Below, one piece after another: positions 33,151-40,812 of a DNA stretch of 64,000 nucleotides. The notes below the pieces were generated by a model. It was given only the letters and a program-made list of their open reading frames with translations, was not told where the DNA came from and did not search any database. The position numbers and the translations under genes were made by a program. This stretch comes from Pseudonocardia sp. EC080619-01 (lineage in GTDB: Bacteria > Actinomycetota > Actinomycetes > Mycobacteriales > Pseudonocardiaceae): the NCBI RefSeq assembly GCF_001420995.1, contig NZ_CP012184.1, positions 5,006,501 to 5,070,500 on the forward strand. The letters are read 5' to 3'. Position 1 is the stretch's first letter, and each line of letters opens with the position of its first letter.

Positions 33151-34121
33151 CCGGATCACTGCTGGGGGTGCGACTGCACCCCGGACCCCCGCCCGTCCTG
33201 GCCTCCGGCTCCGCGGGCGACGCGAGCGACTGGTGCGAACGGAACGGCGACGCACTGGGCGACCTCGTCGACGAACACGGCGCCGTCGTGGTCCGGGGCC
33301 TCGGCCTGCGGACGGTCGCCGACGTCGCCGGCGTCGCCGCCCGGCTCGGCGGCGCCGCCTACACCGAGCGCGAGGCCGTCGCCGCCCGCACCCTGCTCGC
33401 CGACGGTGTCCACTCGTCCACGCCGTGGCCCGCGCGGCAGCCCATGTGCCCGCACCACGAGCTGTCCTACGTGCTCGAGACGCCGGCCACGCTGATGTTC
33501 GCCTGCCTGCGGGCACCGGCGTCGGGTGGCGCGACCCCGCTGGTCGACACCGCACGGGTCGTCGACGAGCTGCCGGGCGCGCTGGTCGACCGGATCCAGC
33601 GCGACGGCTGGCTGCTCGTCCGCAACTACGGCGACCAGATCGGGGCGTCCTGGACGCAGGCGTTCGGCACCACCGACCGGGACGAGGTCGAGCGCTACTG
33701 CCGGGCGAACGCGATCGCGACCGAGTGGACGACGGGCGGCGGTCTGCGCACCCGGCAGCGCCGGCACGGCGTGCTGGTCCACCCGGCCACCGGGGAGCGC
33801 GTCTTCTTCAACCAGATCGCGTTCCTGTCGGAGTACGCCATGGACCCGGAGGTGCGCGAGTTCCTCGTCGAGCTGCACGGTCCGGACGGGCTGCCGTTCA
33901 CGACCCGGTTCGGCGACGGCTCACCCGTCCCGCCCGACGTCGTCGACGTGATCAACGACGCCCACGAGCGGCACACGGTGCGCGAGCCCTGGCAGGACGG
34001 CGACCTGCTCGTCGTCGACAACCTCCGGGTCGCGCACGGCCGCGATCCCTACACCGGCGTGCGGGACGTCGTGGTCGCGATGGCCGACGGCGTCACCGTC
34101 CCCGCCCGGGACGACCGGTGA
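33147..34121 (+). CDS. TauD/SyrP-like Fe(II)/2-oxoglutarate-dependent oxygenase
   Basis: 324 aa. The facial triad is His103-x-Glu105 (CPHHELSYV) and His297 (VAHGRD), and Arg306 is placed to bind 2-oxoglutarate. The pattern is close to SyrP-type enzymes, which beta-hydroxylate carrier-bound amino acids, so the tandem carriers encoded just upstream are natural partners. It overlaps the synthetase stop (ATGA) and has GGGGGGAG upstream. Substrate is inferred to be an amino acid or amino-acyl thioester. The ligand motif has Glu rather than Asp, as in the clavaminate synthase branch. Confidence 0.88.
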   Translation: MTGSLLGVRLHPGPPPVLASGSAGDASDWCERNGDALGDLVDEHGAVVVRGLGLRTVADVAGVAARLGGAAYTEREAVAARTLLADGVHSSTPWPARQPMCPHHELSYVLETPATLMFACLRAPASGGATPLVDTARVVDELPGALVDRIQRDGWLLVRNYGDQIGASWTQAFGTTDRDEVERYCRANAIATEWTTGGGLRTRQRRHGVLVHPATGERVFFNQIAFLSEYAMDPEVREFLVELHGPDGLPFTTRFGDGSPVPPDVVDVINDAHERHTVREPWQDGDLLVVDNLRVAHGRDPYTGVRDVVVAMADGVTVPARDDR

Positions 34122-34198
34122 CGCGTGTCGTGGCCGCGACGTCGCCCACGACCCGAGCCGGCACCGCCGAGCGGCACACCCCCTGAGAGAGGTCGACG

Positions 34199-35242
34199 AT
34201 GACCGTCATCTCCGCCCCCGAACAGTTCAACACCGACGACCTGTACGTCGACCTGGCCGGATCGCTGGGTCGCTCCCTTTACCTGAAGTGCGAGGGATTC
34301 AACTTCGCGGGCTCGGTCAAGCTCAAGGCCGCGCTCGGCATGGTGACCGCGGCCGAGCGCTCCGGGCGGCTGACCCCGTGGTCGGTGCTGGTCGAGTCGT
34401 CGTCGGGGAACCTCGGCGTCGCCCTCGCCATGATCGCGGCCAGCCGCGGCTACCGCTTCGTGTGCGTCACCGACCCGCGGTGCAACCCGGCGACCCACCG
34501 GATCATGGAGGCGCTGGGTGCCGAGGTCCGTGTGGTCGACCTCCCGGATGCCGCCGGTGGCTACCTCGCCACGAGGCTCTCGCTCGTCCGGTCCATGGTG
34601 GAGTCCGACGACCGGTACGTCTGGCTGGACCAGTACGCGAACCCGGAGAACTGGGGCTCGCACCTCACCAGCACCGGCCCCCAGATCGAGTCGGCGTTCC
34701 CCGGGATCGACGTGCTGTTCGTCGGCGCCGGCACGACGGGGACGCTCATGGGCTGCGCCCGGTACTTCCGTTCCCGGCCCGGCCGCGTGCGGGTGGTCGC
34801 GGTCGACGCCGTCGGGTCGATCACCTTCGGGGACCGGCCCGCGCCGCGGATGATCCCCGGCCTGGGCACGAGCGTCCGGCCCCCGCTGCTCGACGAGGCC
34901 TACGTGGACGACGTGGTCCACGTGGCGGAACCGGACACCCTGGAGATCTGCCACCGGCTGGCGCGGCGCGGGTTCCTGTTCGGCGGGTCGACCGGGACCG
35001 TCGTGGCCGGGGCGCTGGCCTGGCTGTCGCGGCACGGTGACGAGAGCGTGACCGCCGTCGCGCTGGCCCCTGACCTGGGGGAGCGCTACCTCGACACCGT
35101 CTACCGGACGTCCTGGCTGCGGGAACACTTCGGTGAGCGGATCTCCGCCGGTGCCGGGAGCGCGCAGCCGCAGCCGGCCTGGGCGGGCACCGGTGCCGGG
35201 CCGGGCGCGCTCGACGGGGCGATGCCGATGGGGACGTTCTGA
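34199..35242 (+). CDS. SbnA-like PLP enzyme (2,3-diaminopropionate-pathway type)
   Basis: 347 aa fold-type II PLP enzyme. N-terminal LYLKCEGFNFAGSVKLKAAL holds the PLP lysine (Lys41), ESSSGNLGVALAMIAA is the substrate loop, and GAGTTGTLMGCARYF binds the phosphate. The pattern matches SbnA, which joins O-phosphoserine and glutamate to make N-(1-amino-1-carboxyethyl)glutamate, the precursor of 2,3-diaminopropionate. The partner dehydrogenase SbnB is not in the window, so Dap formation is only inferred; a cysteine-synthase-like role is an alternative. The last ~35 residues are an Ala/Gly/Pro-rich extension. Its stop overlaps the next start by one base (TGATG). Confidence 0.82.
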   Translation: MTVISAPEQFNTDDLYVDLAGSLGRSLYLKCEGFNFAGSVKLKAALGMVTAAERSGRLTPWSVLVESSSGNLGVALAMIAASRGYRFVCVTDPRCNPATHRIMEALGAEVRVVDLPDAAGGYLATRLSLVRSMVESDDRYVWLDQYANPENWGSHLTSTGPQIESAFPGIDVLFVGAGTTGTLMGCARYFRSRPGRVRVVAVDAVGSITFGDRPAPRMIPGLGTSVRPPLLDEAYVDDVVHVAEPDTLEICHRLARRGFLFGGSTGTVVAGALAWLSRHGDESVTAVALAPDLGERYLDTVYRTSWLREHFGERISAGAGSAQPQPAWAGTGAGPGALDGAMPMGTF

Positions 35243-37314
35243 TGGCACGCACCGTGCGTGCGCCCGGGGTGCCGGTGGGACCGACGCCCGGGGCGACGCC
35301 GGATCCTCCCCGGGACCCCGCGCAGCGTCCGTCGCCGGAGCGGTCGCCGGACCCGTCGGCCGGTGCTGCCGGAGCCGGGCCCGACCGGTCCGACGCGCCG
35401 GTCGCGGGCGCGGGGAGCCTGCCGCGGCCCGGTGCGGTGGCCGGGTCCGGAGCCGTTCCGCGGTCCGGCCCCGTCCCGCGACCGTCCCCGGCCCGCCGGC
35501 CGTCCCCGGTCCCGCGGGGGGCCACCGGTCCGGCGGACGGGGGGACGGGTCGAGCGCCCGCGGTGCCGGCGCAGGCCGGGCCCCCAGGCCCGGAGCCCGG
35601 TGACCTCCCCCGTCCGCCGGTTCCGCGTCGTGGGCTGCGGTCCCCGATGCAGGTCCCGAGACCACCGGACAGTGCCGGTCCGGACGGCTCGGTACCGGAC
35701 GGCCCAGGTCTGCACGGCGTGCAGGCCCCCGCGGACGTCGCCGCGACCCCGGGGAGCGTTCCGCGGAACGCCACGGCGAACGGCACCGCGAACGGCACCG
35801 CGAAGGGCACCGCGAACGGCACCGCGAACGGCACCGCGAACGTTCCGCGGAACGCGCCGGCGGCGGGCGGTGCGGTGGACGTTCCGCGGAACGCGACGGT
35901 GGCGGACGATGCGGTGAACGTTCCGCGGAACGCGCCGGCGGCGGACGACGCGGTGGACGTTCCGCGGAACGCGCTGGTGAAGGACCCGGGGAGCGGCCAC
36001 GGGGACCGCGCCGTCGACGGGGCCGCGAACGGCGCGGTGAACGGTTCCGCCCCACTCCTCGCCGTCGCGCCCGGCCGGGTCGCGGCCGGTCCGGGGGTCC
36101 GCGTCCCGGTGGGGCGCGGGAACGGCCCGCTGCGTGAGGCCGGAGCCGTCCTGGCCCGCCGGCGTGGCCGGGTCGTCCTGCTCGGAGTGCTCGCCGCGGG
36201 CACCGCCGCCGTGCTGGCCGTGCTCGTCCCGCCCCCCACCGTGGCGACGGCGACGCTCCAGGTCGCGACGGTGGGGTCGGCCGATCCTGCCGCGGCCACC
36301 GCCCGCGCGCTCGGCGCCGCGGCGACGACCGCGTTCACCGACCGCGTCGCCGAGCCCGCGGGGGCCGTGCCGGAGGTCACCTCGCCGGCGCCCGGGACGA
36401 TCGAGGTCCGCGCCACCGGTCCCGACGCGGCGGCCGCCACCGCCGCCGTCGACGGGGCCGTCACCGCACTGACGGAGCAGGTCGCCGCCGTCGACGCGGC
36501 CGTCGACGCGGCGGGCACCGGCCCGGTCCGCGCCGAGCTCGACCGGCGCGCCGCGGCGGCGGCGTCCGACAGCGGCGGCACCGCGCCCGATCCCGTCGCG
36601 GACCAGCTCGGCCGGGTGCTGGCGGACCGCACGGGGCAGGCGACCGTCGTCGTCCCCGGGGCGGCCGCGGTCGCCGGGCCCGCGGTCCCGCTCGGCTGGT
36701 GGGTCACCGGGGCCGTGCTGCTCGGCGGGCTGGCCGTGCCGGTCCTGGTCGGCGTGGGCGTCCCCGCGGTCCGGCGGGGCAGGCGTCTGCTGCCGGAGGC
36801 AGACCCGGCCGCGGCACTGCGCGACCGGATCGACCCGCCGGTGCTCGCGCCGGGCCGGGCACCCGGGGCGGTGCCGGTGCTGGCCGACGCCTACCGCCGG
36901 TGGCTGAGCGGGTTCCCACAGGTCACCGTCGTGCAGCTCACCGCGGAGCCGGCCTGCGACATCGCCGGCGAGCTGGTGAAGGCCGCGACGCTGGTGGGGG
37001 ACCGGCGGGTGTACACCGATCTCACGCCGGGGGCGCCGGCCGGTGATCCCGGGGCGGGGGTGCCGGTCGTCCGGGCGCTGCGGTCCCCGCGGCTCCGCCA
37101 GGAGGACCTGCGTGCGCTGCGCGACGGCGGGCCGACGGTGCTCGCGGTGCAGACCGCCGGGACGCGGGCGTCCGACGTGGAGCTCGCGGTCGCCGCCCTG
37201 CGTGCGGTCGGTGCCCCACCGGTGCTCTGCCTGGTGTGGCCCGGCCGGTTGCCGCGGGACCCGGCGCGGGTACCGCTGCCGCGCGACGCCAGGACCCGAT
37301 CGGTCCCCGTCTGA
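35242..37314 (+). CDS. Wzz-like two-TM protein with long disordered repeat-rich N-terminus
   Basis: 690 aa. Residues 1-~300 are Pro/Ala/Arg-rich and disordered, including TANG repeats (~178-200) and four 13-residue VPRNA... repeats (~201-250). Two membrane helices (RVVLLGVLAAGTAAVLAVLV, ~310-330; LGWWVTGAVLLGGLAVPVLV, ~484-505) enclose a ~150-residue extracytoplasmic segment, the topology of Wzz chain-length/polysaccharide copolymerase proteins. The C-terminal ~145 residues (PQVTVVQLTAEPACDIAGELVKAATLVG...) resemble a nucleotide-binding fold of the Wzc/CpsD kind but lack a Walker A loop. It is translationally coupled to the SbnA-like gene. It suggests that the cluster's product is a polymer assembled at the membrane. 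Confidence 0.7.
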   Translation: MARTVRAPGVPVGPTPGATPDPPRDPAQRPSPERSPDPSAGAAGAGPDRSDAPVAGAGSLPRPGAVAGSGAVPRSGPVPRPSPARRPSPVPRGATGPADGGTGRAPAVPAQAGPPGPEPGDLPRPPVPRRGLRSPMQVPRPPDSAGPDGSVPDGPGLHGVQAPADVAATPGSVPRNATANGTANGTAKGTANGTANGTANVPRNAPAAGGAVDVPRNATVADDAVNVPRNAPAADDAVDVPRNALVKDPGSGHGDRAVDGAANGAVNGSAPLLAVAPGRVAAGPGVRVPVGRGNGPLREAGAVLARRRGRVVLLGVLAAGTAAVLAVLVPPPTVATATLQVATVGSADPAAATARALGAAATTAFTDRVAEPAGAVPEVTSPAPGTIEVRATGPDAAAATAAVDGAVTALTEQVAAVDAAVDAAGTGPVRAELDRRAAAAASDSGGTAPDPVADQLGRVLADRTGQATVVVPGAAAVAGPAVPLGWWVTGAVLLGGLAVPVLVGVGVPAVRRGRRLLPEADPAAALRDRIDPPVLAPGRAPGAVPVLADAYRRWLSGFPQVTVVQLTAEPACDIAGELVKAATLVGDRRVYTDLTPGAPAGDPGAGVPVVRALRSPRLRQEDLRALRDGGPTVLAVQTAGTRASDVELAVAALRAVGAPPVLCLVWPGRLPRDPARVPLPRDARTRSVPV
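35758..35970. repeat. Intragenic repeats: 12-bp tandem units and 39-bp units each with a perfect 12-bp palindrome
   Basis: GTTCCGCGGAAC, a perfect palindrome, occurs at 35758, 35842, 35881, 35920 and 35959; the last four are spaced exactly 39 bp apart. Between the first two copies runs an array of AACGGCACCGCG 12-bp units. Both arrays keep the reading frame and expand the disordered N-terminus of the Wzz-like protein. Confidence 0.9.
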
Positions 37315-37332
37315 CCGTCACGCGCGTGACGG
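37315..37332. terminator. 18-bp perfect palindrome after the Pls-like operon
   Basis: CCGTCACGCGCGTGACGG begins immediately after the stop codon of the Wzz-like gene and is followed by GGGG. As RNA it forms a hairpin. It is probably the operon terminator; an operator for the downstream symporter gene is the alternative. The remaining ~180 bp before 37512 show nothing else recognisable. Confidence 0.45.
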
Positions 37333-37511
37333 GGGGTACACCGTGCCCGGGAAGGAAGCGGGCACACCGGGCGTTGTGGGACCACGTGCGGGGACGTGGA
37401 CTGGTGATGGTGCGCAGACGGGTGATCGACCTGTGCCGGCGCATGGTGTCGGGCTGTCCGGCGTGACCCGGCCCCGGCAACCGTCACCACCGCACCCGAA
37501 GGATCCCCATC

Positions 37512-38939
37512 GTGTCACTCGTCGTCCGTGCGGCCCGCGCCTGGCGCAGGCCCCGCGTGTTCGCCGTCCTCACCCTCGCCGGTCTCGTACTCGGCGCCCT
37601 GCTCGGGCTGACCGCCCGGCTCACCGGGGCCGACTGGCTGGCCTCCACACTGGACACCGTCGGTAGCCTGTTCACCGGGCTGCTGCAGTTCACCGTCGTG
37701 CCGCTGGTCTTCCTCGCGGTCGTCGTCGGCATCGTCAGCCTGCGCGACCTCGGCGGTGGCCGGACGGCCGCCCGGCTCGGCGGCCGCACCGTCGCCTGGT
37801 TCGCCGGCACCTCGTTGATCGCCGTCCTGATCGGTCTGGCCATCGGCATCGTCGGCCGCCCGGGCGCGGGGATCTCGGTCGCCGCGGACCCCGAGGCCGT
37901 CCAGGAGGTCGGGGAGAAGACGGTCGGGTCGTGGCAGGCCCTGCTCACGGGGATCATCCCGGCGAACCCGGTCGCCGCGTTCGCCGAGGACAACGTCCTG
38001 CAGGTGGTCCTCGCCGCGCTGCTGGTCGGCGCAGCGGCCTACGCGCTGGGTGAGAAGGCCGAGCCGTTCGTCGCGTTCTCCCGGTCCGCGTTCGAGATCG
38101 TCCTGACGATCATCGGATGGATCATCGTGCTCGCACCGGTCGGCGTGCTCGGCCTGATCGGCAACGCGTTCGCCACCTACGGCAGCGGCTTCGTCGGCTC
38201 GCTGCTCGGCCTGATCGTCACGGTCTACCTGGGCTGCGCGATCGTCCTGTTCGGGGTGTACCCGCTGCTGCTGCGCGTCGTCGCCGGCATCGGCCCGCGC
38301 CGCTTCTTCTCGGTGACCTGGCCGGTGCTGCAGTTCGCGTTCGTGTCGCGCTCCTCGGGCGCGTCGCTGCCCCAGTCCCGGCAGGCCGCGATCGACCTGG
38401 GCGTCGACCGGAACTACGCCGGCTTCGCCGTGCCGCTCGCCACGACGACCAAGATGGACGGGTGCGCCGCCGTCTACCCGGCCCTCGCGACGATCTTCAT
38501 CGCGCACATCTCCGGGATCGAGCTGGCCGTGTGGCAGTACCTGGTGATCGTGGCCGTCGCGGTGTTCGGTGCGCTGGCCACCGCCGGGACGACCGGCTGG
38601 TTCACGATGCTGACCCTGACGCTCGCCGCCGTCGGCCTCCCGCCCGAGGTCATCGCCGCCGGGATCGCGGTCGTCATCGGCATCGACCCGATCCTCGACA
38701 TGATGCGGACGGCGACCAACGTGGCCGGGCAGATCACCGTCCCGACGGTCGTCGCGGCCCAGGAGGGCATCCTCGGCCGGGACGACGCGGCGGCCGACGC
38801 CGGTGGCGGGGTCCCGGACGCCGGTGACGAGGCGTCGGAGTCCCGGGACGGGACCCCGGCGACCGGCGACGGGCAGCAGGCGACCGGGGACGACGACCGG
38901 ACCGGCGCCCCCGCTCGCGCCGGGAGCGCCGGGGCCTGA
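37512..38939 (+). CDS. Sodium/proton:dicarboxylate symporter (DAACS family, GltP/DctA-like)
   Basis: 475 aa with the DAACS two-hairpin architecture: FVSRSSGASLPQS (serine-rich reentrant loop 1), AVPLATTTKMDGCAAVYPAL (the NMDGTA-type helix) and GIDPILDMMRTATNVAGQI (substrate-binding helix). Such carriers import glutamate, aspartate or C4-dicarboxylates. The last ~50 residues are a hydrophilic Asp/Gly/Ala-rich tail. GTG 37512 has AAGGA upstream. It lies 197 bp after the Pls-like operon; whether it feeds amino acids to that operon is speculative. Confidence 0.93.
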   Translation: MSLVVRAARAWRRPRVFAVLTLAGLVLGALLGLTARLTGADWLASTLDTVGSLFTGLLQFTVVPLVFLAVVVGIVSLRDLGGGRTAARLGGRTVAWFAGTSLIAVLIGLAIGIVGRPGAGISVAADPEAVQEVGEKTVGSWQALLTGIIPANPVAAFAEDNVLQVVLAALLVGAAAYALGEKAEPFVAFSRSAFEIVLTIIGWIIVLAPVGVLGLIGNAFATYGSGFVGSLLGLIVTVYLGCAIVLFGVYPLLLRVVAGIGPRRFFSVTWPVLQFAFVSRSSGASLPQSRQAAIDLGVDRNYAGFAVPLATTTKMDGCAAVYPALATIFIAHISGIELAVWQYLVIVAVAVFGALATAGTTGWFTMLTLTLAAVGLPPEVIAAGIAVVIGIDPILDMMRTATNVAGQITVPTVVAAQEGILGRDDAAADAGGGVPDAGDEASESRDGTPATGDGQQATGDDDRTGAPARAGSAGA

Positions 38940-38955
38940 ACCCCGGCCCCGAGCC

Positions 38956-39036
38956 GCCTCAGCGCTCGGTGTCGACGGTCGCGCCTCAGCGCTCCGTGTC
39001 GATGGTCGCGCCTCAGTGCTCCGCGTCGACGATCGC
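38956..39036. repeat. Three 27-bp tandem repeats from duplication of a gene 3' end
   Basis: Units at 38956, 38983 and 39010 share GCCTCAGCGCTCCGTGTCGA plus GGTCGC. On the minus strand the third unit encodes the last residues and stop of the methyltransferase gene (AIVDAEH-stop). The two others repeat this as ATIDTER-stop and ATVDTER-stop beyond the stop codon. Confidence 0.85.
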
Positions 39037-39909
39037 GGCGTGGGTGACCATGCCCGCGGCCGGGCCGGACGGCACCCGGCCCAGCTCGGCGCCGAGGTCG
39101 CCGATCCCGCGGCCGCGGGCCCGCCAGCCGTGCCCGCGCAGGACGTCCACGGCGGCCGGTCGCCGGCGGGTGTCCCAGAGCTCGGCCAGGTCGCACCCGG
39201 TCGCGGCCCCGAGCTCGCGCACCGCCGACGAGTGCATCCACCCGTCGGCGGCGGCCTGGTCGAGGGTCTCGACGGCGATCCGGCTACCCGGGGCCGACAG
39301 TTCGGTGACGCGGGCGAACAGGTCCGCCTCGGCGTCCGGCGGCAGGTAGGGCAGCAGGCCCTCCACCAGCCACGCCGTCGGTGCCGCCGGGTCGAACCCG
39401 GAGTCGCGCAGCGCGGTGGGCCAGTCGTCCCGCAGGTCGCACGCGACCGGGCGGTACCGGCCGTGAGGCACGGCCCCGGCCGCGTCGAGGACGTGCTGCT
39501 TGAACGACAGCACCTCCGCCTGGTCGATCTCGTGCACGGTGACGCCCGACGGCCAGGGCAGCCGGTACGCCCGGGCGTCCAGCCCGGCCGCCGGGACGAC
39601 GACCTGGCGGATCCCGGCGCCTGCGGCGGCGAGCATCAGGTCGTCGAGCACCCGGGTGCGGATCGCCATCATGTCGACGAGCGCGTCCCAGGCGGGCCCG
39701 CCCGCGGACGTCAGGGGCGCCGCGGGCTCGGCGGCCCGCACGAATCCCGCGGCGAACCGGTCGGTGGCCAGTGCGCCGGGACGCTCGGCCTCCTCGGCGC
39801 GGGCCGCGGCGACGGCGAGCGCGGTGAGCCCGACGCTGCGGGTCACGCCCCAGCCGCCGGCGACCGTGTTGCCCCCGGCGGGGACGTTGCCGTGCTCGGT
39901 GGTGGACAA
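39013..39909 (-). CDS. SAM-dependent methyltransferase, TIGR00027/LCMT-like
   Basis: 298 aa if the TTG at 39909 is used, which has GAGGAGGAGG directly upstream; an in-frame ATG at 39945 has no ribosome binding site. Motif I QVVVPAAGLDARAYRLPWP and motif II VHEIDQAEVL are those of the actinobacterial class I methyltransferase family related to leucine carboxyl methyltransferase, which is abundant in mycobacteria and Pseudonocardiaceae. WLVEGLLPYLPPDA is also family-typical. Substrate unknown. The gene's 3' end has been duplicated in tandem downstream. Confidence 0.88.
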   Translation of the reverse strand: MSTTEHGNVPAGGNTVAGGWGVTRSVGLTALAVAAARAEEAERPGALATDRFAAGFVRAAEPAAPLTSAGGPAWDALVDMMAIRTRVLDDLMLAAAGAGIRQVVVPAAGLDARAYRLPWPSGVTVHEIDQAEVLSFKQHVLDAAGAVPHGRYRPVACDLRDDWPTALRDSGFDPAAPTAWLVEGLLPYLPPDAEADLFARVTELSAPGSRIAVETLDQAAADGWMHSSAVRELGAATGCDLAELWDTRRRPAAVDVLRGHGWRARGRGIGDLGAELGRVPSGPAAGMVTHAAIVDAEH

Positions 39910-40089
39910 CGGACCTCCTCCTCGTGAGGGATGCTCACCATCCACGTTGCACGACGGAACGATCAGGTGCGAGCGGCGGGCGGCACCGGATGGCGTGGAT
40001 CACCCCGCGGATCGTGCCGCCCGGCCCGCGGGGCGCTCGCCCGAACCGGGAGCCGGGAACGGCGGCCCGTCCCGTGGAGTTGAGCGGGG

Positions 40090-40704
40090 GTGACCCCGGA
40101 ACCCGCCCCCGGCCGTCGTGACGCACTCGTCGTGCCGGTGCGCGCCGCGATCGTGCTCTGCGTGCTCGCCGCGCTCGTACTGGTCGAGCTGACCTCGCGC
40201 AGCGGCGTGACGTGGCGGCTGACGACCTTCACCTACCAGGTCAACGTCCTCGCGGCGGCGTTCTACGCCTGGATGCTGGTCGCGCCCCGGGCACGGCGTG
40301 CCACCGGACTGCGGGCCGCGGTCGTGGTGTACCTGCTGGTCGCGGGAGTCGTCTGGCTGCTGTTCCTCACCGGCCGCAGCATGGGCTGGACGCCGGCCAA
40401 CGTGCTGCTGCACGTCGTCGTCCCGCTCCTCGCGCTGATGGACTGGACGCTGGTCCGGCGGGCCGGGCCGCCGGTCCCGTGGTGGCGCCCGCTGGTCTGG
40501 CTCCTGTTCCCCGCCGCCTACCTCGCGCTCGCCCTCCTCGTGCTGAACGGGACGGGCCGGCGGGCGCCGTACTACTTCCTGGATCCCGACGCCGTCGGTG
40601 CGGGTGGGCTGGCCTGGAACATCGTCCGGCTCGCCGCCGGGTTCCTCCTGCTCGGCTGGGCCGTGCTCGGACTGGGCCGGCTGGCGGACCGGATCCGGGC
40701 GTGA
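40090..40704 (+). CDS. Pr6Pr-family membrane protein
   Basis: 204 aa, six predicted membrane helices. Conserved features are TTFTYQVNVLAAAFYAWML (helix 2), LLHVVVPLLALMDWTL (helix 4) and FLDPDAVGAGGLAWNIVRLAAGFLLLG at the end, with GRRAPYYFLDP typical of the family. Function unknown; related to eukaryotic androgen-inducible FAR-17a/AIG1-like proteins. It lies alone, divergent from the methyltransferase. Confidence 0.7.
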   Translation: MTPEPAPGRRDALVVPVRAAIVLCVLAALVLVELTSRSGVTWRLTTFTYQVNVLAAAFYAWMLVAPRARRATGLRAAVVVYLLVAGVVWLLFLTGRSMGWTPANVLLHVVVPLLALMDWTLVRRAGPPVPWWRPLVWLLFPAAYLALALLVLNGTGRRAPYYFLDPDAVGAGGLAWNIVRLAAGFLLLGWAVLGLGRLADRIRA

Positions 40705-40726
40705 CGCGGCTCGCACGACCGCCAGG

Positions 40727-40742
40727 CAGTCAGTCCTGACTG
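40727..40742. promoter_or_regulatory. 16-bp palindrome upstream of beta-oxidation operon (TetR operator candidate)
   Basis: CAGTCAGTCCTGACTG has two perfect 7-bp arms around TC and lies 71-86 bp before the thiolase start. The operon ends in a TetR gene, which is the natural candidate to bind here. Binding is inferred. Confidence 0.55.
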
Positions 40743-40812
40743 TTTCCTGCTACCGTCGCCGACGAGAACGGCGCCCGGTGGCGCCGGAACCCGTCGCGAA
40801 GGAGCGTGGGAC

